Source: Prevotella sp. P5-50
GTDB lineage: Bacteria; Bacteroidota; Bacteroidia; Bacteroidales; Bacteroidaceae
Assembly: GCF_002251295.1 (NCBI RefSeq)
Contig: NZ_NPJA01000019.1
Coordinates: forward strand, 310,001-374,000
Direction of reading: 5' to 3'
DNA length: 64,000 nt
Part shown: piece after piece, positions 42,082-52,247 of the stretch
Layout: each line of letters begins with the position of its first letter
Position numbering within the stretch: position 1 is the first letter of the stretch
Notes under the pieces: generated by a model
The model's input: the letters and a program-made list of their open reading frames with translations, nothing else
Database searches by the model: none
What the model was told of the DNA's origin: nothing
Translations under genes and position numbers: made by a program

Positions 42082-44703
42082 ATGGCAAAGAAAGAAAAGG
42101 AACTCACACCGATGATGAAACAGTTTTTCGACCTCAAGGCAAAGCACCCTGAGGCACTCTTGTTGTTTCGTTGCGGTGACTTTTATGAGACCTATTGCGA
42201 CGATGCCATCACTGCCTCGCAGGTGTTGGGCATCACTTTGACTCACCGAAACAACGGTGCAGGCGCCAAAGGCGATGCCATGGCGGGCTTCCCGCATCAT
42301 GCACTCGATACTTATCTGCCGAAACTCATTCGTGCAGGTATGCGTGTGGCTATCTGCGACCAGTTGGAAGACCCGAAGTTGACCAAAAAACTGGTGAAGC
42401 GTGGCATTACCGAACTGGTGACACCGGGTGTTGCCATGCAGGATAATGTGCTGAACTATAAGGAAAACAACTTCCTGGCTGCTGTACATTTCGGTAAAGG
42501 ACTATGCGGTGTGGCATTCCTCGATATCTCAACGGGCGAATTCCTTACCGGTGAAGGCACTGCCGACTATGTGGAGAAACTCATGTCCAACTTCCAACCG
42601 AAGGAGGTGCTCTATAACCACAACCGCAAAGCAGAATTTGAACGCAACTTCGGTGTGCGGCTTTGTACCTTTGAAATGGAAGACTGGGTGTTTACCGAAC
42701 AGGCTGCACAACAGAAACTGCTGCGCCATTTCCATGTGAAGTCGATGAAAGGCTTCGGTGTTGACCATTTGAAAAGCGGCATGGTGGCTGCCGGTGCCAT
42801 CCTTCAGTATCTGGAACAGACCCTCCATAACCATATCTCACATATCACATCGCTCAACCGTATTGAGGAAGACCGCTATGTGCGCTTGGATAAGTTTACC
42901 GTACGGTCGCTCGAACTGTTGGGCACGATGCAGGAAGACGGTAAGTCATTGCTGTCGGTGATAGACCGCACCGTATCGCCGATGGGCGGTCGCCAGTTGC
43001 GTAGATGGGTCGTCTTTCCGTTGAAAGATCCTAAGCGCATCAACGAACGCCTTGATGTGGTGGATTATTTCTTCCGTCAACCGGAGTTCAGACTGTGTGT
43101 GGATGATCAGTTGCAGCGCATCGGCGACTTGGAGCGCATTGCCTCCAAAGTGGCTACAGGAAAGGTTTCACCTCGCGAAGTGGTGCAGTTGAAAACTGCT
43201 TTGCAAGCCATAGCTCCCATCAAACAGGCCTGTCTGTCTGCCGACAATGACGCTATTGTGCGGGTAGGGCGCCAACTGCAGTTGTGTGAAGAACTGCGCG
43301 ATAGAATAGAACGCGAAGTGAACAACGATCCGCCACAACTGGTGCAACGCGGTGGGGTGATACGCTCTGGCGTCGATACCGAACTCGATGACTTGCGCAA
43401 TATTGCTTATTCGGGTAAGGACTACCTGATGAAGATACAGGAGCGCGAAACAGAATTGACGGGAATTGCTTCGTTGAAAATCGGCTATAACAATGTGTTT
43501 GGCTATTATCTGGAGGTGCGCAACACCTATAAAGACAAGGTGCCTGCCGACTGGATTCGCAAGCAAACGCTGGCGCAAGCCGAACGTTACATCACCCAGG
43601 AACTGAAGGAATACGAAGAGAAGATACTCGGTGCGGAGGATAAAATCCTTTCACTTGAACAACGGCTCTTTGCCGAACTGGTCACAGCCTTGCAGGATAT
43701 CATCCCACAACTGCAGACCAATGCACAGGTGGTGGCCTATCTCGACTGCCTGTTGTCGGCAGCCAAGGTGGCTGAGGAAAACCATTATGTGCGACCGGTC
43801 ATCGACGAAACCGATGTGATCGACATCCGTCAGGGTCGTCACCCTGTGATAGAACAGCAACTCCCGATAGGCGAACATTTCGTGCCCAACGATATTCACT
43901 TGGACCGCGAACGTCAACAGATTATGATTATCACCGGTCCAAATATGGCAGGTAAGTCGGCTTTGCTCCGCCAGACCGCCCTTATCGTGCTCATGGCACA
44001 GATGGGAAGCTTTGTACCGGCAGACAGTGCACATATAGGATTGGTGGATAAGATATTCACCCGTGTTGGTGCCAGCGATAATCTGTCGCTCGGCGAATCT
44101 ACCTTTATGGTGGAAATGACCGAGGCGTCTAATATATTGAATAATGTTACACCACGGTCACTGGTGCTCTTTGACGAGCTGGGACGTGGAACGAGTACTT
44201 ACGACGGTATCTCAATAGCATGGGCTATTGTGGAATATCTGCATGAAAACCAGCGCGCACAGGCTCGCACGCTCTTTGCCACCCATTATCACGAGTTGAA
44301 CGAGATGGAGAAAAACTTCAAACGCATCTGCAACTATAATGTGAGTGTGAAGGAGAAGGATGGCAAAGTGATATTCCTGCGCAAACTGATGAAGGGCGGT
44401 TCGGAACATTCATTCGGTATCCATGTGGCAGAAATAGCCGGTATGCCGAAGTCCATTGTGAAGCGTGCCAACGTGATTCTTCAACAACTGGAGGCAGACA
44501 ATGCGCAAGTGGGCACGGCAGGTAAGCCTACTGCGGCTATTGCCGATAGCAGGGAAGGCATGCAGTTGTCGTTTTTCCAACTCGACGACCCTGTGCTTTG
44601 TCAGATTCGCGATGAGATATTAGGGTTGGACATCAACAACCTTACCCCCGTTGAGGCACTCAACAAACTGAACGAAATCCGTAGAATCGTTTCTGGGAAA
44701 TAA
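42082..44703 (+). CDS. mutS: DNA mismatch repair protein MutS
   Basis: 873 aa from [15 protein letters not shown] (ATG 42082); the longer frame upstream overlaps sufE and is not needed. Mismatch-recognition loop with [17 protein letters not shown] (the Phe-x-Glu wedge appears as DFYE), clamp and lever domains, and the ABC ATPase: Walker [15 protein letters not shown] (about 618-631), signature [14 protein letters not shown], Walker [18 protein letters not shown]-loop [12 protein letters not shown]. Binds mispaired bases and recruits MutL. It sits 22 nt after sufE. The short gap to 44766 is empty. Confidence 0.96.
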   Translation: MAKKEKELTPMMKQFFDLKAKHPEALLLFRCGDFYETYCDDAITASQVLGITLTHRNNGAGAKGDAMAGFPHHALDTYLPKLIRAGMRVAICDQLEDPKLTKKLVKRGITELVTPGVAMQDNVLNYKENNFLAAVHFGKGLCGVAFLDISTGEFLTGEGTADYVEKLMSNFQPKEVLYNHNRKAEFERNFGVRLCTFEMEDWVFTEQAAQQKLLRHFHVKSMKGFGVDHLKSGMVAAGAILQYLEQTLHNHISHITSLNRIEEDRYVRLDKFTVRSLELLGTMQEDGKSLLSVIDRTVSPMGGRQLRRWVVFPLKDPKRINERLDVVDYFFRQPEFRLCVDDQLQRIGDLERIASKVATGKVSPREVVQLKTALQAIAPIKQACLSADNDAIVRVGRQLQLCEELRDRIEREVNNDPPQLVQRGGVIRSGVDTELDDLRNIAYSGKDYLMKIQERETELTGIASLKIGYNNVFGYYLEVRNTYKDKVPADWIRKQTLAQAERYITQELKEYEEKILGAEDKILSLEQRLFAELVTALQDIIPQLQTNAQVVAYLDCLLSAAKVAEENHYVRPVIDETDVIDIRQGRHPVIEQQLPIGEHFVPNDIHLDRERQQIMIITGPNMAGKSALLRQTALIVLMAQMGSFVPADSAHIGLVDKIFTRVGASDNLSLGESTFMVEMTEASNILNNVTPRSLVLFDELGRGTSTYDGISIAWAIVEYLHENQRAQARTLFATHYHELNEMEKNFKRICNYNVSVKEKDGKVIFLRKLMKGGSEHSFGIHVAEIAGMPKSIVKRANVILQQLEADNAQVGTAGKPTAAIADSREGMQLSFFQLDDPVLCQIRDEILGLDINNLTPVEALNKLNEIRRIVSGK

Positions 44704-44766
44704 ACGATTCCGTATCTGAAAATCAGAAAAGTCTTTGTTTGAAAACATAGCCGTGGCGTTTCATCC

Positions 44767-46572
44767 TTACAGCATGGGCAGTGTAAGGATGAAGCGTGCA
44801 CCGCCAACGTAGTCTTTGTCAACCACAATAGTACCACCAAGCAGTTCGCTGACTTTGCGGCAAATGGGGAGTCCGAGACCGAATCCCTGTTTGAACAGAT
44901 CTACTTTGTAGAATCTGTCGAACACCTTTTCTTGATGAGCCAACGGTATGCCGATACCTGTATCGGTAACGGTAAACTGTAAGGTCTTCGACGCTTTGTC
45001 GGCATGGAAACCGAGTGTTACCGATCCACTCTTCGTAAATTTGATGGCATTGTCCATCAGTTGTGAGAGCACACGACACAGTGCAATCTTATTGGTCTTG
45101 ATGGTGAAGTCGTCTGGCTCGGTGTTCTCGGCAATCAGTTGCAGTCGTCCCTTGTTCTTTTCTTCAGCATCTCCGATGATGGTTTTTAAGAGACTTCCAA
45201 CGTTTACCATATCCTCACAAACAAACTTTTTATTGCTGCTGTATTGTGCAATATCGAGCAATTCGTTGAATATGGTGGTGATCATGTTGCTATTCTCATT
45301 GATGCTGTTCACCATCTCCGTATGTTCTTCGGGCGATATTTCGTATTCTGGATTGCCGATGAGTTGCGCATATCCTGTAATGATATTGAGTGGTGTGCGT
45401 ATCTCATGGCTGACATGTTCGATAAATGCTGTCTTCATACGGTCCGACTCCGTGGCTTGCTCCAGTGCCACACTGAGTTCACGGTTCTTTTGCTCGATGG
45501 TTTTCTGATAGCGGCGGCGCATCAGATGGTGGTAGATGATGGATATGAGTGCCAGAGTGAGCATGACGCAGATGGTAAAGAGCGATGCTGTCAACATCTT
45601 GCGGTTCTTGTCTGCCATGTGTTTGGTACGGTTATAGATCGACATCTGCGTATCTATTTCGCTCATACTGTCGAAGAGCATGTCGGTATCCAGCGAGTCG
45701 CGACGCATTTTAATCTTGCGAAATTCATCAAGGGCAAGGTCATAGCGATCCATCATCTTGTAGATTTGGATGCGCAATCCCGGTTTGTCGATTGCTTCAA
45801 TCTCGTTGTTGTCGGCATTGATCAACTGCAGTGCTGATTGATAGTCGCCTGAGAAAGCCAGATCCATGGCTTTCATGAGTGCCACACCGTCGTTGTCAAA
45901 TTCGGGATGTTTTCTTTGAATACTGAAGAAATCCCGATAGATTTTATCAAAGTTCCATCTGTCTTTATGATAGAAGTATAGTTTTCCTTTTAGCATGAGA
46001 TAGGCTTTGTGGTATTCTGGATTATGGCTGGCACGGGTGAGATCGCCCAGTTTCTCTATCCACTGGTCTGCTTCTTTAGGCGAACCAACGAGTTTTAGTT
46101 CTGCCATCTGCGAATAGATGTCCATGCGCGACGGTGAATCCGTTGGTGCGCATTTCTCATTGGCTTTCTTATAGTAGTATTCTGCCAGTCGGTAGTTGCC
46201 TCTCAGGTGGTAAATGCTGCCGAGCGTGTAGTCGATGAGTTGTACATAGGAGTCTTTGTTTTTCTCCTGTTCGATGTCTTTCAGAATGGTGTTCACCTTC
46301 TGCAAGGCTCTGTAGGTCTTGCCCAGATTGGCATCGAAAATCACTTCCTGACTGCGAATGGTATAATATAGCTCCTTATCATTGTGGTCCAGCAGATAGT
46401 CTTTCATCTGCTTTGCCGCATTGTAATACGCCTTCTCGTCTTTGCCTTTTTGGTAGAGGTCAAAGTAGTGGAGTGTCATTTTTACATAGGCAGTATCTTG
46501 CGAATGGCGTGACGCTTGTGTGGTGATACTTCCACACAGTGACAGGATGATGAGAAGGAGCAGGTTTCGCAT
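44767..46572 (-). CDS. TPR-containing sensor histidine kinase
   Basis: 601 aa. Signal peptide (ends TTQA), periplasmic helical TPR-like repeats (about 25-320, for example GNYRLAEYYYKKANEKC), one membrane segment (about 326-347, LFTICVMLTLALISIIYHHL), a coiled linker, HisKA with the phosphoacceptor His near 388 in FIEHVSHEIRTPLNIITGYA, and a full HATPase: N-box LMDNAIKF, G1 VTDTGIGIP, G2 GFGLGLPICRKVSELLGG. No response regulator is next to it, so the partner is elsewhere. Same architecture as the pseudokinase at 25820-27193. lgt starts 5 nt upstream on the same strand, so they may be co-transcribed. Confidence 0.9.
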   Translation of the reverse strand: MRNLLLLIILSLCGSITTQASRHSQDTAYVKMTLHYFDLYQKGKDEKAYYNAAKQMKDYLLDHNDKELYYTIRSQEVIFDANLGKTYRALQKVNTILKDIEQEKNKDSYVQLIDYTLGSIYHLRGNYRLAEYYYKKANEKCAPTDSPSRMDIYSQMAELKLVGSPKEADQWIEKLGDLTRASHNPEYHKAYLMLKGKLYFYHKDRWNFDKIYRDFFSIQRKHPEFDNDGVALMKAMDLAFSGDYQSALQLINADNNEIEAIDKPGLRIQIYKMMDRYDLALDEFRKIKMRRDSLDTDMLFDSMSEIDTQMSIYNRTKHMADKNRKMLTASLFTICVMLTLALISIIYHHLMRRRYQKTIEQKNRELSVALEQATESDRMKTAFIEHVSHEIRTPLNIITGYAQLIGNPEYEISPEEHTEMVNSINENSNMITTIFNELLDIAQYSSNKKFVCEDMVNVGSLLKTIIGDAEEKNKGRLQLIAENTEPDDFTIKTNKIALCRVLSQLMDNAIKFTKSGSVTLGFHADKASKTLQFTVTDTGIGIPLAHQEKVFDRFYKVDLFKQGFGLGLPICRKVSELLGGTIVVDKDYVGGARFILTLPML

Positions 46573-46577
46573 AGTGG

Positions 46578-47396
46578 CTATTCCTTTTTAGGTTTTCTGA
46601 ACATGCAGCAGATGCCGATGATAATGAAGGGGATGGACAGGATTTGTCCCATGTCGAGCGGTAGCGAAGCCTCGAAAGCCTCTTGCACTTCTTTCGTGTA
46701 TTCTATGAAGAAACGGAAAGTGAATATGTATGTCAGACAGAATCCAAAGAACCAACCGGTTCCGATGCGGTTTGTCATGCGCTTATGGAGTGGCCACATG
46801 ATGGCAAAGAGAATGGCGTAGGCAATCGCTTCATAGAGTTGTCCAGGGTGGCGTGGTGCTGAATCGACACGCTCAAAGATGAATGCCCAGGGCACATCGG
46901 TAACCTTTCCGATGATTTCGGAGTTCATCAAGTTGCCGAGTCGGATAAAGCAGGCGGTCACACCCGTAGCTATTGCGATATTGTCGAGTACGGTCCAGAT
47001 GCTGAGTTTGGTGCGCTTCACATAGAGCCAGAGGGCTATCATCAGTCCGAGGGTACCTCCGTGGGAGGCGAGACCTTCGTAGCCCGTGAACTTCCATCCG
47101 CCATCTGCCATGAAATGGATGGGCAGCAACATCTCTACGAATCCCTTTCCGCTGGTGAGGAAATAGTCGGGTTGATAGAAGATGCAGTGACCGAGACGTG
47201 CTCCGACAAGTATTCCCACGAAGCAATAAAAGAATAGCGGATCAAAATACTCGTCTTTGATGTGCTGTTCGCGATAGAGGCGGCGCACGGTGAAATAGGC
47301 CAGCGCCAGTCCGAGAAGCCAGCATAGGGAATACCAGCGGAATGGTCCGAATGAGATGCTGGGGTTCCAGACAATGAAGTTGATAAGGTTAAGCAT
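46578..47396 (-). CDS. lgt: Prolipoprotein diacylglyceryl transferase
   Basis: 272 aa, about seven membrane segments. The Lgt signature is seen in [17 protein letters not shown], and the conserved [12 protein letters not shown] with its catalytic-region His in the middle. [13 protein letters not shown] is the third conserved block. It transfers diacylglycerol from phosphatidylglycerol to the lipobox Cys of prolipoproteins, many of which are encoded in this window. Inner-membrane enzyme. Confidence 0.96.
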   Translation of the reverse strand: MLNLINFIVWNPSISFGPFRWYSLCWLLGLALAYFTVRRLYREQHIKDEYFDPLFFYCFVGILVGARLGHCIFYQPDYFLTSGKGFVEMLLPIHFMADGGWKFTGYEGLASHGGTLGLMIALWLYVKRTKLSIWTVLDNIAIATGVTACFIRLGNLMNSEIIGKVTDVPWAFIFERVDSAPRHPGQLYEAIAYAILFAIMWPLHKRMTNRIGTGWFFGFCLTYIFTFRFFIEYTKEVQEAFEASLPLDMGQILSIPFIIIGICCMFRKPKKE

Positions 47397-47471
47397 GTCT
47401 CGTAGATGAATTTAAGTAATCAATGAGTTAGTGTCCGTTGCGCCACCTTTCATGGAAAGGGGCGCCATGAC

Positions 47472-48572
47472 TTATACATTGAAGCGGAAGTGCATGATGT
47501 CACCATCCTGCACGATGTATTCCTTGCCTTCAATGCCCATTTTTCCGGCTTCGCGTACAGCGGCTTCTGATCCATACTGGATATAGTCGTCGTATTTGAT
47601 GACCTCTGCACGGATGAATCCTTTCTCAAAGTCAGTATGGATAACTCCGGCACATTGCGGCGCTTTCCATCCTTTGTGGTAGGTCCATGCCTTGACTTCC
47701 ATTTCTCCGGCGGTGATGAATGTTTCGAGGTTCAACAGGGAGTAGGCTTTCTTGATGAGTCGGTTCACACCGCTCTCTTCCAGTCCGAGTTCTTCCAAGA
47801 ACATCTGTTTGTCCTCGTATGATTCCAGTTCGGCAATGTCTTCCTCGGTCTTGGCGGCTATCACCATGGCTTCGGCACCTTCCTCCTGTGCCAGTGCTTC
47901 AACACGTCGGGTGTAGTCGTTGCCCTCTTTGGCATCCGATTCGCTGACGTTGCACACATAGAGCACGGGCTTTGCAGTCAGCAGGAAGAGGTTGCGCGCG
48001 CAGTCTTGTTCGTCTTTGCTCTCAAACTCTACGATGCGTGCGTTCTTTCCTTGGTCGAGCACTTCCTTATAGGCTTTGAGCACAGCCACCTCTATTTTTG
48101 CATCTTTATTGCCTGCAGCGGCAGCCTTTTCGGTTTTTGCCAAACGGCTCTCGATGGTCTCCAGGTCTTTCAACTGCAGTTCGGTGTCGATGATTTCTTT
48201 GTCGCGGATGGGGTCGATGGTGCCATCTACGTGGGTGATGTTATCATCTTCAAAGCAGCGGAGCACGTGGATGATGGCATCTGTTTCGCGGATGTTGCCC
48301 AGAAATTTATTACCGAGTCCTTCTCCCTTGGATGCTCCTTTTACCAGTCCTGCAATATCCACTATTTCACAAGTAGCGGGTACGATGCGTCCTGGGTGTA
48401 CTATCTCAGCAAGTTTGGTGAGTCGCTCGTCGGGTACTGTGATTACTCCGACGTTGGGTTCTATCGTGCAGAATGGAAAATTGGCAGCCTGAGCTTTTGC
48501 ACTTGACAGGCAGTTGAAAAGAGTGGACTTACCCACATTTGGAAGTCCCACTATACCACATTTTAAAGACAT
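47472..48572 (-). CDS. ychF: Redox-regulated ATPase/GTPase YchF (Obg family)
   Basis: 366 aa. G1 GLPNVGKSTLFNCL (8-21), switch region DIAGLVKGASKGEGLGNKF, G4-like NVSE, and a C-terminal TGS domain (about 280-366, LINLETFITAGEMEVKAWTYHKG-like and IRAEVIKYDDYI). YchF binds ATP and ribosomes and affects oxidative stress responses. The gap to lgt (47397-47471) has nothing notable. Confidence 0.96.
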   Translation of the reverse strand: MSLKCGIVGLPNVGKSTLFNCLSSAKAQAANFPFCTIEPNVGVITVPDERLTKLAEIVHPGRIVPATCEIVDIAGLVKGASKGEGLGNKFLGNIRETDAIIHVLRCFEDDNITHVDGTIDPIRDKEIIDTELQLKDLETIESRLAKTEKAAAAGNKDAKIEVAVLKAYKEVLDQGKNARIVEFESKDEQDCARNLFLLTAKPVLYVCNVSESDAKEGNDYTRRVEALAQEEGAEAMVIAAKTEEDIAELESYEDKQMFLEELGLEESGVNRLIKKAYSLLNLETFITAGEMEVKAWTYHKGWKAPQCAGVIHTDFEKGFIRAEVIKYDDYIQYGSEAAVREAGKMGIEGKEYIVQDGDIMHFRFNV

Positions 48573-48900
48573 AGTTCTTCGTTTATTTCTATTTTAGTGC
48601 AAATTTATCAATAAATCGGCTAATTGCCAAACAAAAAACGGAATAATTATCAATTTTGCACAAATAGTATAACAGATGGCGCAATTATGGTGGTCATATG
48701 TCGGTGTGAATTCAAGTTAACAGGGGAATTATTGGAAAATGCTGGTTAAAAAATGTCAAGATAAAGCGTTTTGGTAATACTTTTTCTGCATGAAGAGGTT
48801 GTGCTGTCAAGCAAGGAATAGGGCATGACGTGTTTTTGCCCTATACATTGCTGCTGTGTGGTGGCATCATTACCTGCCCATGTCACTTATGTTTGATGGC

Positions 48901-48988
48901 AATTCAAATTGATTTGCTGACCAATTCAAATTGATTTGCTGAGCAATTCAAATTGATTTACTGAGCAATTCAAATTGATTTGCTGAGG
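48901..48988. repeat. 22-bp tandem repeat, 4 units
   Basis: Units at 48901, 48923, 48945 and 48967, sequence aattcaaattgatttgctgagc with one or two changes per unit. Exact 22-bp period, no spacers, near-palindromic aattcaaatt core. Confidence 0.92.
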
Positions 48989-49195
48989 AAAGTGCCTTTT
49001 GTAGTGTTGCAAAGTGGTGGTGGTTAGCAGATTATGTGGCTTTTGGAAGATGACTTGGAAACGGTTGTTTTATGCCCTGTTGTGTCATGTGGGGGTGGAA
49101 GATTGTGGAGAGACGATGAAAACCGATGCACCATAGGAGAGCACGGGAAATGCCGTGCTTACGGTAGTTAGTGGGAGGATGCAGTCCAACAACAA

Positions 49196-49228
49196 GGGCT
49201 GCAACAGGCACGAATGCTGTTGCAGCCC
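49196..49228 (-). terminator. Terminator of the kor operon
   Basis: Perfect 12-bp arms gggctgcaacag and ctgttgcagccc with a 9-nt loop, 35 nt after the korB stop on the minus strand. Confidence 0.8.
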
Positions 49229-49262
49229 CATATCGTTGATGGTTATAGGGTGTCAGTGCGTT

Positions 49263-50270
49263 TTATTTCACTTCCCAGATGTCGTTGGTTTCGAGCAGTT
49301 CGGCAAAGTTGTGATACTTCTTCTGCTTCGATACCTCATCGAGCTGTACGTGTACCGACTCGTCGTAAGTAGGTGCGTCAACGTCGCGGATAACACCGAG
49401 GGCGATGGGGAAGCCGTTTTCGTTGGACATCATAGCCAACTTCAACTGCAGGGTGTTGTCCTCACAATGGGCATCGTGTACCAATACATCATCGAGAGTA
49501 TAGCCGTTTTCGCCGATTTTCACGACCTTCAGGCCGAAACCTTCCTGCACCAGACCAAATTCGTTGTTCTCACCGAACACGAGTTTCTCGCCGTGGCGCA
49601 CATAAATAGCGTTCTTCTTGCGGCCTTCCTTGGTATATACCGACTCGTGGCAACCGTCGTTGAAGATAACGCAGTTTTGCAGAATCTCGCAAACGGCAGC
49701 ACCCTTGTGCTGGTAAGCAGCCTTCAGGATGTCCTGAGTCTCGGCAGCATCAGTGGCAACGCTACGGGCAAAGAAGTGACCGCGAGCACCGAAACAGAGT
49801 TCAGCGGGGCGGAATGGATCCTCTACCGTGCCATAGGGGCTCGACTTAGAAACGAAGCCACGGGGTGAGGTGGGCGAGTACTGACCTTTTGTCAAACCGT
49901 AGATGCGGTTGTTGAGCAGAATCATGTTGAGGTCGATGTTACGACGCATGGCATGAATGAAGTGGTTACCGCCGATGGCAAGACCGTCACCGTCGCCACT
50001 GACCTGCCAGATGCAGAGGTCTGGGTTAGCCACTTTCGCACCAGTAGCAATAGCTGCAGCACGACCGTGGATGGTCTGCATGGCATAGGTGTTTACGTAA
50101 TAGGGCAGACGGCTGGAGCAACCGATACCCGATATGACTGCCATGTTGTGGGGTGCAACACCCACTTCTGCCATGGCTTTATGGAGCGACGCCAGGAAGA
50201 AATGGTCGCCGCAACCCGGACACCAACGTGGCTGTCCCTTCTTATAGTCTTGGAATGTATATTCACTCAT
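49263..50270 (-). CDS. korB: 2-oxoglutarate:ferredoxin oxidoreductase beta subunit
   Basis: 335 aa. The TPP-binding beta subunit: RWCPGCGDHFFLASLHKAMA, GIGCSSRLPYYVNTY, the TPP/Mg motif GDGDGLAIGGNHFIHAMRRN, and LLNNRIYGLTKGQYSPTSP. With KorA it converts 2-oxoglutarate and CoA to succinyl-CoA, CO2 and reduced ferredoxin, or the reverse in anaerobes. Another 2-oxoacid substrate is possible. Follows korA by 6 nt. Confidence 0.92.
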   Translation of the reverse strand: MSEYTFQDYKKGQPRWCPGCGDHFFLASLHKAMAEVGVAPHNMAVISGIGCSSRLPYYVNTYAMQTIHGRAAAIATGAKVANPDLCIWQVSGDGDGLAIGGNHFIHAMRRNIDLNMILLNNRIYGLTKGQYSPTSPRGFVSKSSPYGTVEDPFRPAELCFGARGHFFARSVATDAAETQDILKAAYQHKGAAVCEILQNCVIFNDGCHESVYTKEGRKKNAIYVRHGEKLVFGENNEFGLVQEGFGLKVVKIGENGYTLDDVLVHDAHCEDNTLQLKLAMMSNENGFPIALGVIRDVDAPTYDESVHVQLDEVSKQKKYHNFAELLETNDIWEVK

Positions 50271-50276
50271 AACGCT

Positions 50277-52127
50277 TTACTTCTTTAAAATGTCCTCAAA
50301 TGCCTTTACCAACTCTGCCACTACAAATGGCTGTCCCTTTACCTGATTGAACTGGTAGGGCACTAAGCCATCTACATTGGCACGCAGCCAAGTAGCCAAC
50401 TGGCCGAGGTTCTGCTCGGCAATGACCACTTTCTTATATTTCGAGAGTACCTCTGCCGTGTTCTTAGGCAGTGGATTGACATATTTGAACTGGGCTTGTG
50501 CCACTTTGTAGCCTTTGGCTTGCAGTTCCTGCATCGCACTTACAAGGTGACCGTAAGTAGATCCGAAACCTACGATGAGCAGGTCGGCATCGTCTTTGTC
50601 GCCCAGTACCTGCAAGTCGGGAACGGGGATTTTAGCCACCTTCTCGGCACGCAGACGACACATTTGGTCATGGTTTTCAGGATCTGTAGAGATGGCACCG
50701 GTATTACCGTCCTTCTCCAGTCCGCCAAGGATATGGGTGTAGCCCTCCTGTCCGGGGATTGCCCAGTAGCGAACCTTTGTTTCTTCGTCGCGGAAGTATG
50801 GGGTATAGTGGCCCTTCATCTCAGGAGTTACGTAGTGAGGCTTAATGGCTTGGAGTCCCTCCATGGTTGGCAACTTCCAAGCAGCAGATCCGTTGGCGAT
50901 GAAAGCATCGGTGAGCAGGATGACGGGAGTCAGATGTTCGAGCGCTATCTTTGCTGCCTCGTAGGCGGCGTCAAAGCAGTCTGTGGGGCTCAGTGCGGCA
51001 ATAACGGGCATTGGACTCTCACCGTTTCTGCCGAAGAGAGCTTGCAGCAAGTCGGTTTGCTCGCTCTTGGTGGGCAGACCTGTAGAAGGACCGCCACGCT
51101 GTACATCGATGATAACCAGTGGCAACTCGTCGATCACTGCCAAGTTCATCGCTTCGCTCTTCAGACATACACCAGGTCCGGAGGTGCTGGTAGCAGCCAA
51201 TGCTCCGGCAAACGAAGCACCGATGGCTGAAGCGCATCCGCTGATTTCGTCTTCACACTGTACGGTGATGACACCGCATGACTTGTGTTTCGACAGTTCG
51301 TGAAGAATATCTGTGGCTGGAGTGATAGGGTAGCTGCCTAAGAAGAGATGCAGACCTGCCTTTTCGGCAGCAGCAATAAGACCGTAGGCAGTAGCCTTGT
51401 TACCCGTGATATCCATATAGCGTCCGGGCACCTTGGTCTTCGATTCGATGCGATAGGTAGCCGGTACGGATGAATGGGTATTGTGACCGTAGTCGTAACC
51501 AGCCTGCACCACCTTGATATTGTTCTCGGCAATGGCAGGTTTCTTGGCGAATTTCTCACGCAAGAAATTGGCAACGAGGTTCAAGTCGCGGTTGAAGAGC
51601 CAGCAAACCAAACCCAGCGCAAACATGTTGCGACACTTCAGAATGGCTTTGTTGTCCATGCCACTTTCTGCCAGACACGCTTTCACCATAGTGGTGAGCG
51701 GGCACTGGATGACACGATCGGGATCTACATGGAGTTCGCCGAGATAGTCGGGAGTGGCAAACTGTGCTTTCTCCAAGTCCTTCGGACCGAATGAATCGGT
51801 GTCGATGATGATGGTGGCTTGGGGCTTGGCATACTTCAGCTGTGTCTTCAGCGCTGCAGCGTTCATGGCTACAAGCACGTCACACTGATCACCAGGGGTA
51901 TAGACCTTGCCAGCACCGATGTGAACCTGGAATCCGCTGACACCGGTCAGCGAGCCTTGTGGGGCACGGATATCTGCCGGATAATCTGGGAAAGTGGAAA
52001 TACCATTACCTACGGTGGCGCTCACCGTAGAAAAGATGTTTCCGGCCAACTGCATACCGTCACCGGAATCACCCGAGAAGCGTACGACTACCTGGTCGAG
52101 CTCCTTGATTTCTAATTCTTCAGCCAT
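50277..52127 (-). CDS. korA: 2-oxoglutarate:ferredoxin oxidoreductase alpha subunit (gamma-alpha fusion)
   Basis: 616 aa. Residues about 10-190 are the gamma domain (VVRFSGDSGDGMQLAGNIFS, PQGSLTGVSGFQVHIG). Residues about 210-440 are the alpha domain (LFLGSYPITPATDILHELSK, GASFAGALAATSTSGPG, VDVQRGGPSTGLPTKSEQTD-like). The rest is domain II with LIVGFGSTYG and EQNLGQLATWLRA. No separate ferredoxin (korD) gene is in the operon, so electrons go to a general ferredoxin. The promoter lies 33 nt upstream. Confidence 0.92.
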   Translation of the reverse strand: MAEELEIKELDQVVVRFSGDSGDGMQLAGNIFSTVSATVGNGISTFPDYPADIRAPQGSLTGVSGFQVHIGAGKVYTPGDQCDVLVAMNAAALKTQLKYAKPQATIIIDTDSFGPKDLEKAQFATPDYLGELHVDPDRVIQCPLTTMVKACLAESGMDNKAILKCRNMFALGLVCWLFNRDLNLVANFLREKFAKKPAIAENNIKVVQAGYDYGHNTHSSVPATYRIESKTKVPGRYMDITGNKATAYGLIAAAEKAGLHLFLGSYPITPATDILHELSKHKSCGVITVQCEDEISGCASAIGASFAGALAATSTSGPGVCLKSEAMNLAVIDELPLVIIDVQRGGPSTGLPTKSEQTDLLQALFGRNGESPMPVIAALSPTDCFDAAYEAAKIALEHLTPVILLTDAFIANGSAAWKLPTMEGLQAIKPHYVTPEMKGHYTPYFRDEETKVRYWAIPGQEGYTHILGGLEKDGNTGAISTDPENHDQMCRLRAEKVAKIPVPDLQVLGDKDDADLLIVGFGSTYGHLVSAMQELQAKGYKVAQAQFKYVNPLPKNTAEVLSKYKKVVIAEQNLGQLATWLRANVDGLVPYQFNQVKGQPFVVAELVKAFEDILKK

Positions 52128-52159
52128 AAAAATAAAAATCTAAATTGCTAAATGTGTTT

Positions 52160-52168
52160 GCAAAGGTA
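52160..52168 (-). promoter_or_regulatory. kor operon -7 box
   Basis: Minus-strand TACCTTTGC, with a spacer ending ttttaatcg and TTTTTG about 20 nt upstream, the extended promoter form seen elsewhere in the window. Confidence 0.75.
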
Positions 52169-52207
52169 CGATTAAAAGCGGAATAACAAAAAGAAAAGCA
52201 TATATAT

Positions 52208-52239
52208 TTTGTTTTTTGCGCGTTTTGCAGTAATTTTGT
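52208..52239 (+). promoter_or_regulatory. xerD promoter
   Basis: TTTG (52208-52211), 19 nt, TAATTTTGT (52231-52239). It ends 2 nt before the first ATG and 8 nt before the second, so the mRNA is probably leaderless from the ATG at 52248. Confidence 0.7.
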
Positions 52240-52247
52240 GAATGAAT

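Larger units (their letters stand above)
48573..49262. other. 690-bp gene-free stretch between ychF and korB
   Basis: No gene seen. It holds the 22-bp tandem repeat at 48901-48988, a small hairpin agcacgg/ccgtgct (49140-49159) and the korB terminator. Confidence 0.75.

Noticed and set aside
48901..48988. Possible CRISPR array
   Set aside because: Units are directly adjacent with no spacers and no cas genes are nearby; it is a plain tandem repeat. The same applies to 27298-27504.
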